This document shows positions 16,283 through 24,153 of a stretch of DNA of 64,000 nucleotides, piece by piece. The DNA is from Janthinobacterium sp. (GTDB taxonomy: Bacteria > Pseudomonadota > Gammaproteobacteria > Burkholderiales > Burkholderiaceae_D): the NCBI GenBank assembly GCA_003133225.1, contig PKWL01000137.1:1-64000 (forward strand). Reading direction: 5' to 3'. Under the pieces are notes generated by a model that saw only the letters and a list, made by a program, of their open reading frames with translations, searched no databases and was not told the DNA's origin. Positions within the stretch are counted from its first letter, which is position 1. Each line of letters begins with the position of its first letter. Made by a program: the position numbers and the translations under genes.

Positions 16283-16732
16283 TTAATCGGGAAAGCTACC
16301 GTCGACATAAAACCAGCGTCCGCCTTCCCGCACGAAGCAGCTTAGCTCATGCAGGCGGCAGGCGCGGCCATTGACTTTATAGCGAGCCACGAATTCGACG
16401 CTGTCCCTATCCGAACCGGTATCTTGTTTTACTTTACGTTGACGTAAACGTAAAGCAGATTTTACCTCAAGTCCCAACCATTGCAACTGTTCATTATCGG
16501 AAATGATGGCGTCGGGTGGGCGAGTGCTGGGGTGCCAGGTGGAACGCAGGTACGTTTCCTTGCGTAAGGCATAGGCCGTGTAACGCGAGCGCATCAGCGC
16601 CTCGGCGTTGGGCGCCATAGCGGCGCCGTCGATGAACGGGCCGCAGCAGGTGGCGTAACTGGGGCCGCCGCAGGGGCAGCCAAGCGGTATTTTCAACTTT
16701 TGCATTGCATAGTGGAAGGCGGAAAATGACAT
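16283..16732 (-). CDS. ychJ: YchJ-family (UPF0225) protein with N-terminal SEC-C-like cysteines
   Basis: 149 residues from ATG 16732 (MSFSAF); a further start at 16705 is possible and the longer frame to 16786 has no support. The N-terminal CPCGGPSYATCCGP is the cysteine motif of the YchJ/UPF0225 family, followed by the NTF2-like middle domain (AEALMRSRYTAYALRKETYL, STRP) and the C-terminal EFVARYKVNG...RWFYVDG. Function is unknown; metal binding is likely. A LiuR-like box is embedded in the coding sequence at 16432-16455, giving the codons a second constraint. Confidence 0.85.
   Translation of the reverse strand: MSFSAFHYAMQKLKIPLGCPCGGPSYATCCGPFIDGAAMAPNAEALMRSRYTAYALRKETYLRSTWHPSTRPPDAIISDNEQLQWLGLEVKSALRLRQRKVKQDTGSDRDSVEFVARYKVNGRACRLHELSCFVREGGRWFYVDGSFPD
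16432..16455. promoter_or_regulatory. LiuR-like operator inside ychJ
   Basis: CTTTACG followed by TTGACGTAAACGTAAAG, a near-palindrome. The 20 nt at 16436-16455 (ACGTTGACGTAAACGTAAAG) differ at a single base from the box in front of liuA at 35427-35446. It lies about 200 bp upstream of liuB, inside the coding region of ychJ on the same strand. LiuR/LiuQ-type regulators in proteobacteria are known to bind such TTGACGTNNACGTAA-like sites at leucine and isoleucine degradation operons. Function here is inferred from the shared sequence. Confidence 0.75.
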
Positions 16733-17054
16733 GATTATCCGCCATTGCGAAGCGCAAGGCGACGCCGAGCGATCCGGCTGGCGCATCGCTTGGCGTTAAA
16801 ATTTCTATTTTGGCTTAAGAATTAAATAAATCGCGTTTCTTTGATAAGAAACAATTTTAGAAATTTGAAATTTTGATCCCGGGCCCGCTATTTTCACGGG
16901 TTTTTTACGTTTGGCCGGCCCACTAGGCGCAGCGTTTGCCGGGCGCCAAACGCTGCGCCTAGTGCTAAGGGCGATCAATTTAATTTTGACCGCGCTCAAG
17001 TCTCACAGGCGACGACGTCTTTATGCTTGGCTTACTGATTGGTGGCCCGCCCCA
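16733..17054. other. AT-rich intergenic stretch with hairpins
   Basis: No gene is supported. The region is visibly AT-rich between 16800 and 16880, unlike the surrounding GC-rich DNA. It holds a small hairpin GTTTCTT-TGAT-AAGAAAC (16835-16852), a CCCG...CGGG pair followed by six T (about 16885-16907) that could act as a weak rightward terminator, and the 44-bp perfect hairpin listed separately. The change in composition marks the left edge of an accessory island that continues to about 20.1 kb. Confidence 0.4.
16921..16964. repeat. Perfect 18-bp inverted repeat (hairpin)
   Basis: CACTAGGCGCAGCGTTTG, spacer CCGGGCGC, then CAAACGCTGCGCCTAGTG. No mismatch in 18 bp. There is no T-run after it, so it is not a standard terminator. 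It lies directly upstream of the transposase-like scrap and could be a recombination-site, REP-like or element-end structure. Confidence 0.7.
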
Positions 17055-17333
17055 GGCATGGCCGCCAAAGCTGGCGTGACTGTAATAACTGACGGTGCCA
17101 CGACCTATCCCGGCCTCGTGGCTAAGGCAATGCCAGCGGCGGAAGTCAAAAGAGCTGTTAAGTCGTCCGATGGCTTTGACCCATTGTTTAGGCTGAACCA
17201 TATTTGCGCAAAAATTCGCAGTGATGTGGCGAATTTGGCCCGTAGGACATGGGCAACCACGAAGAAGCGAGTTCGCCTGCAAGGTAGGCTGGATTTGTTC
17301 GTGGCTATGCATAATGGGTATACTTTCTGCTAA
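17055..17333 (+). pseudogene. C-terminal scrap of a transposase-like protein
   Basis: An open frame ending at TAA 17333 gives GVTVITDGATTYPGLVAKAM, then LFRLNHICAKIRSDVANLAR, RTWATTKKRVRLQGRLDLFV and AMHNGYTFC. The combination of a D-containing strand (VITDG), a basic helix and a C-terminal R-T-x-x-T-T-K...LQ.RLDLF...HN is the pattern of the end of DDE transposases of the IS1/IS1595-like type. No start codon or N-terminal half is present; the frame upstream runs into the hairpin region. Family attribution is tentative. Confidence 0.4.
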
Positions 17334-17450
17334 CTTTCGTTAGTCTGAAAACCCGATAAAACAGAGTGGCGATTCATTCGTTGGGGTGGTAAGCCCAAAC
17401 CGGAATTTGTCCAGTTCGCCAAATATGAGGTGCCGAAAAACTGTTTCCCA

Positions 17451-17879
17451 TCACTGGGATACCTCCCACGGATTGATGAGGGGCACTCCCGTGGGCTTAA
17501 AATCAGCGACGTTGCGAGTGACCACCGTCATGCCATGCACAAGGGCGGTTGCCGCGATGAGTGCATCGCGCTCGCCGCGCTTGTCGGGTACATGCAGCCT
17601 GGCGCAGCGTAGTGCCACGGCGGTATCGACAGGCAGCGTGCGCCCGGAGAACTCAGGCAATACGTGCTGCTCTAGCCACGAGCGCAACAGGGCCCCCTGA
17701 GTGGCGTCCTTTCGCTCAACCGACAGAACGCCAAGCTCCAGTTCCATGATGGTGATGGCCGACACAAAGAGGTCAGCGGCATCAACGCTTTCCGCCCATG
17801 CCGTCACATTCGTATCGGCCTTACCAAGCCGCACCTTGCGCAGTTCGGACACCACGTTGGTATCGAGAACAAACATCAT
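17451..17879 (-). CDS. PIN-domain ribonuclease toxin (VapC/FitB-like)
   Basis: 142 residues. The PIN acidic residues are in place: Asp6 in FVLDTNVVSEL, Glu in ITIMELELGV, and Asp in GERDALIAATALVHGMTVVT followed by the final Asp in RNVADF. This family cleaves RNA, usually initiator tRNA or rRNA, when freed from its antitoxin. The length and GVPLINPWE end resemble the FitB branch. The start overlaps the stop of the antitoxin gene by 4 bp (ATGA). The gene appears intact. Confidence 0.88.
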   Translation of the reverse strand: MMFVLDTNVVSELRKVRLGKADTNVTAWAESVDAADLFVSAITIMELELGVLSVERKDATQGALLRSWLEQHVLPEFSGRTLPVDTAVALRCARLHVPDKRGERDALIAATALVHGMTVVTRNVADFKPTGVPLINPWEVSQ

Positions 17880-18130
17880 GGGAAATCAGCCGGCCGAGTT
17901 TCGATGGTCACACGCGGCGGCTCAAACTCGATGTCGGCAATACCCGGCATAGCCAGCGCATCGGCAATGTTGCGCCGCTGCTTTGTGAGTCGCTGATAGT
18001 ACTCAAAGCTCATAAGCACATGGGCCGGTCGGCCTCTATCCGTGATGAACACCGGCCCGTTGTTTGCGGCCCGTTTTGCCTCGCTCGCCCCTTGGTTGAA
18101 CTCGCGGCTTGATAAGGTGGTAATGGTCAT
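17876..18130 (-). CDS. Phd/YefM-family antitoxin
   Basis: 84 residues. The N-terminal Phd/YefM DNA-binding fold reads TTLSSREFNQGASEAKRAAN followed by GPVFITDRGRPAHVLMSFEY, the most conserved part of the family. The C-terminal third (EFEPPRVTIETRPADF) should wrap the PIN toxin. It overlaps the toxin by 4 bp. A 38-bp palindrome 17 bp upstream of the start is the likely autoregulatory operator. Confidence 0.88.
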   Translation of the reverse strand: MTITTLSSREFNQGASEAKRAANNGPVFITDRGRPAHVLMSFEYYQRLTKQRRNIADALAMPGIADIEFEPPRVTIETRPADFP

Positions 18131-18146
18131 GACGACACCCCCGTAT

Positions 18147-18184
18147 GCTCGAATGATGTAGTAATGTTACTACATCATTCGAGC
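18147..18184. promoter_or_regulatory. 38-bp palindromic operator of the toxin-antitoxin pair
   Basis: GCTCGAATGATGTAGTAA, spacer TG, TTACTACATCATTCGAGC: perfect 18-bp arms. Located 17 bp upstream of the antitoxin start. Its length would allow two Phd dimers or a hetero-octameric Phd-toxin complex to bind. It is also the boundary between the toxin-antitoxin pair and the IscB relic. Confidence 0.8.
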
Positions 18185-18313
18185 GGGTGCAAGTGTTTCA
18201 GAGTCGGTAAACGGTCAGCTCAGTGGACAAATTCCGGTTCGGGCGCAGAACCTCTCGTTCATTCCTGCTGCCTGCGCACGCCATTAACCCGATTACTGGA
18301 GCTACCTAACCCG
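18185..18313 (+). ncRNA. Probable omega-RNA remnant upstream of the IscB relic
   Basis: IscB nucleases use a guide-bearing omega-RNA encoded immediately 5' of the iscB ORF. The noncoding stretch here has the expected position and direction and contains a GCGCAG/CTGCGC stem (18243-18248 with 18272-18277) and GGTTCGGG near 18237 that can pair with TTAACCCGA near 18285, followed by GGAGCTACCTAACCCGATG, reminiscent of the conserved end just before iscB reading frames. Since the protein gene is broken, the RNA is probably a relic. Recognition is by position and partial recall, not by a covariance search. Confidence 0.4.
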
Positions 18314-19504
18314 ATGCCTCGACAGAGATTTATGCCGGCGAGGATAAATGCAGTAAATTAATCAGATTTGCCTCGTATCCGTCAAGAATCGTGATTATCC
18401 ATTGATCCGGGCAGCGTTACCAGCGGCATGGCCGTCTGCCGCATCGAGGAAGTCGTTGAGGCCGCCGGCGTCAATGGCCCGGTGATGCATATTTTGTTTC
18501 TGATGGAATTGGTGCACTGCGGCCAAGCCATCAAGAAGTCGCTGCATGCGCGATCCAGTATTCGTCGGCGCCGCCGCGGCAACCTGCGCTACCGCGCGCC
18601 GCGCTTCAATAATCGCATCCGGCGCACGGGATGGCTAGCGCCATCAACATCGGATCGACTCGGCCATGGCCTGGGTGGCGCGCCTGCGCCGTCTGGCGCC
18701 AATCACGCATCTGGCGCAAGAGTTGGTCCGTTTCGACATGCAGAAGATACAAAATCCGGAGATCTCCGGTGTCGAGTATCAGCCAAGCACATTGCTCGGC
18801 TACGAGGTGCGCGAATATTTGCTGGAAAAATTCAACCGCACCTGTGCCTATTGCGACGCAACCGGCCGCTGCAGATGGAACATATCGATGCCAAGGCCAA
18901 CGGCGGCCCAAACCGCGTCAGCAACCTGACACTGGCCTGCGAGCCTTGTAATAAGAAAAAATGCGCGCGACGTCCGCGAATTTCTCAAGAAAGACCCGGT
19001 GCGCCTGGCGAAGATCCTCGCGCAGCGAAGGCGCCGCTGCGCAATGCCGCGGCCGTCAATGCCACCGGATGGGCCTTGTTCCAGGCATTCAAAAATGCTG
19101 ATCTTCCGGTGGAGGTTGGCACAGGTGGGCGCACCAAATGGAACCGCTCGCGCCAAGGTATTTCAAAGGCGCATGTCCTGGATGCCGCTTGCGTTGGCAT
19201 CGTGGGCGACGTGCGCGGCGCGCGCACACCGACCTTGCGCGTCAAATGCACCGGCCGCGGTTCGCGCTGCAAGACGCGACTGAACAAGTATGGTTTTCCG
19301 CGTGCCTATTTGACCCGCAAAAAGACGGCGTTTGGCTTTCGCACCGGTGACATGGTGGTGGCCGACGTACCTTCCGGCAAAAACAAGGGAATCCACCAGG
19401 GCCGTGTGGCGATCCGGATGACGGGCATTTTCAACATCCAGACCGGCATCGCTGATGCGCAGACGGTGCAGGGTATCTCACAAAAGGATTGCCGCATCAT
19501 TTAG
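18290..19504 (+). pseudogene. Decayed IscB (OMEGA RNA-guided RuvC/HNH nuclease)
   Basis: The whole IscB plan is recognisable but broken. A degenerate N-terminus (NPMPRQRFMPARINAVN) is interrupted by TAA 18359 and TGA 18392. RuvC-I follows as SIDPGSVTSGMAV (Asp codon 18404), then HILFLMELVHCGQAIKKSLH, the Arg-rich bridge RRRRRGNLRYRAPRFNNR and WLAPS. After a frameshift (18633-18665) come AWVARLRRLAPITHLAQELV and EYLLEKFNRTCAYCDATG. A second shift (about 18868) restores PLQMEHIDAKANGG and NLTLACEPCNKKK, the HNH part (His 18881). Two more shifts flank VREFLKKDPVRLAKILAQ. The end is intact in frame: NATGWALFQAF, KAHVLDAACVGIVG (RuvC-III), YLTRKKTAFGFRTGDMVVAD. Four frameshifts and two stops exclude function. 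Confidence 0.85.
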
Positions 19505-19564
19505 CGTGCTGATGGTTATGGCTATGTCTGGCAAAAAGCAATTCAACTACCAAATTCAAGAGCT

Positions 19565-19620
19565 CCGACCGCTTCGCGGTCGGTTCCTGTCCTCTCCGCC
19601 GTGAACGACGGGGTATCTCG
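19565..19620 (+). repeat. Hairpin region at the 3' end of the IscB element
   Basis: CCGACCGC-TTC-GCGGTCGG (19565-19583) is a perfect 8-bp stem, followed by CTCTCCGCCGTGAACGACGGGG (about 19592-19613), which can form a second imperfect stem, and TATCTCGGAG. Elements carrying iscB are related to IS200/IS605, whose ends form subterminal hairpins, so this is the likely right end. Between the pseudogene stop at 19504 and here the frame continues RADGYGYVWQKAIQLP, which looks like the original IscB C-terminus beyond a new TAG. Confidence 0.4.
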
Positions 19621-19632
19621 GAGCAACATCTG

Positions 19633-19794
19633 ATGAAACAAGGTGGTACGCTCGAGCTAGCGCCGAGGCAAGCGGCTGCCATGGGCTATGTGGCGCTCCA
19701 TTTCACCGAGGCGGACGTTGGCCGTATCCGCATCGCGCTGCAAGATGGAAAAGAGCTGATCGGCAATTATGACTTCCAGTGCCCGCTGCCGTGA
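19633..19794 (+). CDS. 53-aa ORF of unknown function
   Basis: An ATG-to-TGA frame of 53 codons directly after the IscB element end: begins MKQGGTLELAPRQAAAMGYV and ends KELIGNYDFQCPLP. The composition is that of a plausible beta-rich soluble segment, and it may be the 3' part of a larger gene cut by the element. No ribosome site is evident and no family is recognised. Confidence 0.25.
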   Translation: MKQGGTLELAPRQAAAMGYVALHFTEADVGRIRIALQDGKELIGNYDFQCPLP

Positions 19795-20143
19795 GCGGCC
19801 GCGGATGGCTTGCGCTAAGCCTGCTTTTACACAACGGATCGCCCGCCAATAGTGGCGAAGAGGAAAAAATCGGGCGGGGCCGCGACGGCTCGGGCACTCC
19901 TTGGCCATGATGGCCCTCCCCGTTTGGCCTTGGCAGCAGGTGCGACGTTTTGTAACGGTGGCCCGGCGCAGCGCAGCTGGTCGCGCCGGCGCCCCAAGCT
20001 GTCCTTGCGGCCCTTAGCAAATCGGCCAGTTCGTTGGCGACCAAAAATTTCCCGCCCCTCAAAGCGACGCCTTGCAACAGATCCATGCGTGGACGATTTT
20101 GGTATTACACTGGTCTTATCGCATCCATGCATTTTCCACGCTA
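19795..20143. other. Intergenic region without a supported gene
   Basis: About 350 bp between the small ORF and murQ. Open frames on both strands exist but none has a credible start, ribosome site or recognisable family, and they overlap each other. The segment is GC-rich up to about 20040 and less so near the murQ start, where the murQ promoter must lie; no convincing -35/-10 pair was found. Confidence 0.4.
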
Positions 20144-21025
20144 ATGTTAAAAACGGAAACCCCGAGCCCGGAACACACGCGACTAGATCAGTATTCGGCC
20201 ATTGACTTGGTGGCCGCCTTTGTCGATGACCAGTTCAATGCGGTTAAGGCGGTGCGCGCCGCGGCGCCCAGCATTGCGCTTGCAGTGAGCGCCGCCGTGC
20301 CGCGTATCGAAGCGGGCGGACGCTTAATTTACGCCGGCGCCGGCACGTCGGGCCGCCTCGGTGTTCTCGACTGCGTTGAGCTCCACCCCACTTTTTCCTG
20401 GCCGCATGAGCGCGCCATTGCCTTACTGGCCGGCGGCCAGGAAGCGATGTTCATGGCCGTCGAGGGGGCTGAAGATGACCGCGAGCAAGGTGGCGCCGCT
20501 CTGCAGGCGCTGCATGTTGGGCCGGTCGATGTCGTGCTCCTTTTGTCCGCATCCGGCGCCACGCCTTTCGTGCTGGGCGTGCTGGCAGCGGCGCGCGCCG
20601 CCGGTGCCCTTACGATCGGCATCGCCAACAATACGGAGGCGCCGCTCGCGCTGCAAGCGGAAATCGGCATCACGCTTGACACCGGGGCAGAAGTGATCTC
20701 CGGCAGCACTCGTCTGAAAGCGGGCACGGCGCAAAAAATTGCATTAAACGCTTTTTCAAGCGCGTTGATGGTGCGTCTACACAAAGTCTACGGAAACTTG
20801 ATGGTAGACTTGAAACCGACTAACGCCAAGCTGGTCTGGCGCGCCGTGCGCCTGACCATGCACGCGACGGGCGCTGACGAACGGGCCGCCCGCAGCATGC
20901 TCGAACAATGCGAGTTTCATGTTAAGGTCGCCATCGTGGCCCTGGTCAAGAACGCCAACGTTGAGCAGGCACAAGCGCTATTAGAGGACGCGCAGGGGAG
21001 TGTGCGGATGGCGCTCACGTTGTAG
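20144..21025 (+). CDS. murQ: N-acetylmuramic acid 6-phosphate etherase
   Basis: 293 residues from ATG 20144; the longer frame from 20072 adds an unconserved leader. Cleaves the lactyl ether of MurNAc-6-phosphate to GlcNAc-6-phosphate and D-lactate in cell-wall recycling. SIS-domain signatures: GGRLIYAGAGTSGRLGVLDC, VELHPTFSWP, GAEDDREQGGAALQAL and the MurQ-specific EVISGSTRLKAGTAQKIALN with NLMVDLKPTNAKL. The C-terminal UBA-like helices (ERAARSMLEQCEFHVKVAIV) are complete. It is 57 bp upstream of ampG, which imports the muropeptides feeding this pathway. Confidence 0.94.
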   Translation: MLKTETPSPEHTRLDQYSAIDLVAAFVDDQFNAVKAVRAAAPSIALAVSAAVPRIEAGGRLIYAGAGTSGRLGVLDCVELHPTFSWPHERAIALLAGGQEAMFMAVEGAEDDREQGGAALQALHVGPVDVVLLLSASGATPFVLGVLAAARAAGALTIGIANNTEAPLALQAEIGITLDTGAEVISGSTRLKAGTAQKIALNAFSSALMVRLHKVYGNLMVDLKPTNAKLVWRAVRLTMHATGADERAARSMLEQCEFHVKVAIVALVKNANVEQAQALLEDAQGSVRMALTL

Positions 21026-21082
21026 GCGTCCCTGCCGCCGGCGTAGGCGGGCCGGCCGGGCGCTCCGAATGACAAAGGATGT

Positions 21083-22381
21083 ATGCAACGAGCGCAAGAA
21101 AAATCACCCTGGTTATGGATTCCCTCCCTCTATTTTGCCCAAGGCATTCCCTACGTTGCGGTGATGGTGCTCTCGGTCATTATGTACAAAGACTATGGCA
21201 CCTCCAACACGGATATCGCGCTCTATACCAGCTGGTTCTACCTGCCCTGGGTGATCAAACCCCTCTGGTCGCCCCTGGTTGCTATGTTTCGCAGCCAGCG
21301 CTTCTGGATCGTGTCCTTGCAGTTGCTGATCGGGCCCGCGCTGGCCCTAGTTGCCGTCAGTACCCGCCTGGCGCATTTTTTTCCCCTGACTCTGGCCATG
21401 TTCTGGCTGATCGCATTTAGTTCCGCGACCCATGATATTGCCGCCGACGGCTTTTATATGCTGGGCTTGCAAGAGCATCAGCAAGCCGCATTCGTCGGCG
21501 TGCGAAGCACGTTTTACCGTTTAGCGATGATATCGGGCCAAGGTGGGCTGGTGTATCTGGCGGGCCGCCTGAGCGAATCGACGGGCGACAAGAGCCTAGC
21601 CTGGTCGGTCGTATTTTACCTGTTGGCAGCCTTGTTCATCGGCTTGTCCCTGTACCACCGATGGGTGTTGCCAAAGCCGGCCGGCGACCGCTTTGGCGTT
21701 TGCCATGGTCCTATTGTGAAGGATTTCTGCGCCAGCTTCCGCGCATTTTTCAAGAAAAAAGACATCGTCGTCATTCTCGGGTTTTTGTTATTGTTCCGCC
21801 TGGGCGAAGCGCAGCTGCTGAAACTGGCCACGCCGTTCTTGCTCGATCCGCTGGAGAAAGGCGGACTGGGGCTTAGCATGTCGGCGGTCGGGCTGGTGTA
21901 TGGCAGCGTCGGCGTCCTCGCGCTGACGCTGGGCGGTTTGCTCGGCGGTTACGTCATTTCCCGCCACGGCTTGAAACGCTGCCTGTGGCTGATGGTGCTG
22001 GCCGTGCATGTGCCCGATCTCGTGTTTGTCTACTTGGCTAGCGCGCTACCCACCGATGTCGTCGTCGTCGCAGCTTTCCTGGCGATCGAGCAATTCGGCT
22101 ATGGATTCGGGTTTTGCGCTTACTTGATGTTTATGATCATGGTGGCAGACGGTGCGCACAAGACGGCCCATTATGCGATTTGTACGGGTTTCATGGCGCT
22201 TGGTATGATGCTGCCGGGCATGGTGAGCGGCTGGATTCAGCAGCAATTGGGTTACCCGCATTTTTTCATATGGGTCTGCATCGCGACCGTGCCGGGCTTC
22301 GCGATGGCGGCCCTGGTCAAGATCGATCCCGCCTTCGGCAAGTTGCACGGGCGAGCCCAGGGCGTCAAAATTGCACTATAG
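21083..22381 (+). CDS. ampG: AmpG-like muropeptide permease (MFS)
   Basis: 432 residues with about 12-14 hydrophobic segments. The opening LWIPSLYFAQGIPYVAVMVL, then YTSWFYLPWVIKPLWSPLVA and SSATHDIAADGFYM, is the AmpG pattern. AmpG brings GlcNAc-anhydroMurNAc peptides from the periplasm into the cytoplasm. The identity is strengthened by murQ upstream and by a glycosidase-like lipoprotein and an amidase downstream. It starts 57 bp after murQ; the ribosome site is weak (AAAGGAT). Confidence 0.85.
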   Translation: MQRAQEKSPWLWIPSLYFAQGIPYVAVMVLSVIMYKDYGTSNTDIALYTSWFYLPWVIKPLWSPLVAMFRSQRFWIVSLQLLIGPALALVAVSTRLAHFFPLTLAMFWLIAFSSATHDIAADGFYMLGLQEHQQAAFVGVRSTFYRLAMISGQGGLVYLAGRLSESTGDKSLAWSVVFYLLAALFIGLSLYHRWVLPKPAGDRFGVCHGPIVKDFCASFRAFFKKKDIVVILGFLLLFRLGEAQLLKLATPFLLDPLEKGGLGLSMSAVGLVYGSVGVLALTLGGLLGGYVISRHGLKRCLWLMVLAVHVPDLVFVYLASALPTDVVVVAAFLAIEQFGYGFGFCAYLMFMIMVADGAHKTAHYAICTGFMALGMMLPGMVSGWIQQQLGYPHFFIWVCIATVPGFAMAALVKIDPAFGKLHGRAQGVKIAL

Positions 22382-22414
22382 TTGAGCCCTGCAACATGCG
22401 AATGAGGGAATGGA

Positions 22415-24022
22415 TTGGCTTTGACACTTTACAAACGCAGGCAGCTGTGCACGGCCGCCAGCGTGATCGCAGCGCTCGCCATGGCTGGCGGATTAAGCAG
22501 TTGCTCGACCCAAAAAGTGGCGCCGGGCGGATCGTTGCCGCCAGCAACGGGCGATGATGCGCCCCCGGCGCCACGCGAATTTCGTGCCGCTTGGGTGTCG
22601 ACGGTGGCCAATATTGACTGGCCCAGTCGCAGCAATCTAACGGTATTCCAGCAGCAGGCGGAAATTTTAGCCATCCTCGAGCGCGCCAAGACACTCAACC
22701 TGAACGCGATCGTGCTGCAAGTGCGCCCCAGCGCCGATGCGATCTATCCGTCCAAGCTGGAACCGTGGTCCGAGTACTTGAACGGGCGGCAGGGCCAGGC
22801 GCCCCAGCCGTGGTACGACCCCCTGAAGTTCTGGATCACGCAGGCGCACGCGCGCGGCTTGGAATTGCACGCCTGGTTCAATCCGTACCGGGCGCGGCAC
22901 TCGACTGCAAAAACGCCGCTCACGCGCGACCATATCGCCAATACCCGGCCGGAAACGGTAAAACAGTATGGCAAACTGCTGTGGATGGATCCGGGCGAAG
23001 CGGCCGCCGCACAGCAGACTCAAGACGTCATTTTCGATGTCGTGCGCCGTTACGACATCGATGGCGTCCATATTGACGATTATTTCTATCCCTACCCGAT
23101 CGACGCGAGTTCTGGCGCCGACGGGCCCGATGGCGCCGCCACTTTGCACGCGGAACTGCCGTTTCCCGACCAGCCGTCATGGCAGCGTTATTTGCTGTCT
23201 GGCGGACACCTGGAGCGGGCTGACTGGCGCCGCCAGAACGTCAACCGGCTGATCGAAGCGCTGTACTTGGGCATTCACCGCGAAAAGAGCTGGGTGCGCT
23301 TTGGCATTAGCCCGTTTGGCATCGGGCGCCCGGACCGGCGCCCGGCCGGGATCGCGGGATTTAGCCAGTACGACAAACTGTACGCCGATGCCGAGCTGTG
23401 GCTGGCCAATGGCTGGCTCGATTACCTGGCGCCGCAATTGTATTGGCCGATCGCCCAGCCGCCGCAAGCGTTCGATGTGCTGCTCGACTATTGGCTGGCC
23501 CAAAATCCGCGCGGCCGGCATATCTGGCCGGGCCTGTTTACCAGCAGGATCGACCATTCCGCGCGCTCGTTCTCGCCGGAAGAAATCGTCAAGCAGATCG
23601 CGCTCACCCGCACCCGGCCCGGCGTGCATGGCCAACTGCATTTCAGCATGGCCGCGCTGATGGAAAACCGCAAGGGCATCTGCGACCAGCTCAAGGCGAA
23701 AGCCTACCAGAGCGCCGCCTTAAGCCCCAATTCGCCGTGGATGGGGACGGCGGCGCCCGCCGCGCCCAGCGTCACTGTGCGCCGCAGCCGAGGCTGCCTC
23801 AGCTTGAAACTGACGGCAGCGGCCGGCACGCCGCTCGCTGTCTTTGCCATCTGGTCGCGTTATGGCGAAAAATGGCATTTCGCCGTGGCGCCGGCTGCAA
23901 GCGCCGAATGGGACGTGGTCGACGATGCGGCCGGCCCGGCCTCGGCAGTCATAGTCAGCGGCGTCGATCGCCTTGGCAATGAAAGCGAGCGGGTCAGCGT
24001 GCTGCACATGCCCGTCGCGTGA
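22415..24022 (+). CDS. Family 10-like glycoside hydrolase lipoprotein (GHL10, YngK-type)
   Basis: 535 residues from a TTG start at 22415 with GAGGG upstream; no ATG fits the signal peptide. The N-terminus is a lipoprotein signal ending LSSC. The GHL10 domain covers most of the rest: EFRAAWVSTVANIDWPS, NAIVLQVRPSADAIYPSKLE, LELHAWFNPYRAR, YDIDGVHIDDYFYPYP and GISPFGIGRPDRRP, with the acidic DGVHIDDYF segment as likely active site. Related proteins cleave peptidoglycan glycan strands denuded of peptides. A C-terminal beta-sandwich-like domain of about 90 residues follows. It is 33 bp after ampG. Confidence 0.85.
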   Translation: MALTLYKRRQLCTAASVIAALAMAGGLSSCSTQKVAPGGSLPPATGDDAPPAPREFRAAWVSTVANIDWPSRSNLTVFQQQAEILAILERAKTLNLNAIVLQVRPSADAIYPSKLEPWSEYLNGRQGQAPQPWYDPLKFWITQAHARGLELHAWFNPYRARHSTAKTPLTRDHIANTRPETVKQYGKLLWMDPGEAAAAQQTQDVIFDVVRRYDIDGVHIDDYFYPYPIDASSGADGPDGAATLHAELPFPDQPSWQRYLLSGGHLERADWRRQNVNRLIEALYLGIHREKSWVRFGISPFGIGRPDRRPAGIAGFSQYDKLYADAELWLANGWLDYLAPQLYWPIAQPPQAFDVLLDYWLAQNPRGRHIWPGLFTSRIDHSARSFSPEEIVKQIALTRTRPGVHGQLHFSMAALMENRKGICDQLKAKAYQSAALSPNSPWMGTAAPAAPSVTVRRSRGCLSLKLTAAAGTPLAVFAIWSRYGEKWHFAVAPAASAEWDVVDDAAGPASAVIVSGVDRLGNESERVSVLHMPVA

Positions 24023-24153
24023 GCGCTGATCGATTCGGTGCGCCGCTCGATGCAGGACGACGACATAGATGCAACGGCATCAGAATCACGGCAACGCCGA
24101 ACGCTAGCAATTAGCAAGGCGCCGCCGGCGCGCCGAATCGAGAAGGAAGGCCC

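Noticed and set aside
16885-16907. Rho-independent terminator CCCG...CGGG plus six T
   Set aside because: The stem is only 4 bp and no rightward gene ends before it, so it is mentioned only as part of the intergenic description.
19703-20086. 127-codon minus-strand frame upstream of murQ
   Set aside because: No start signal and no family; overlaps other open frames in the same GC-rich intergenic stretch.
18185-20143. A functional RNA-guided defence system (IscB plus toxin-antitoxin)
   Set aside because: The nuclease frame has at least four frameshifts and two stops, so only the toxin-antitoxin pair can be active. Their adjacency looks like insertion next to an addiction module, not one system.
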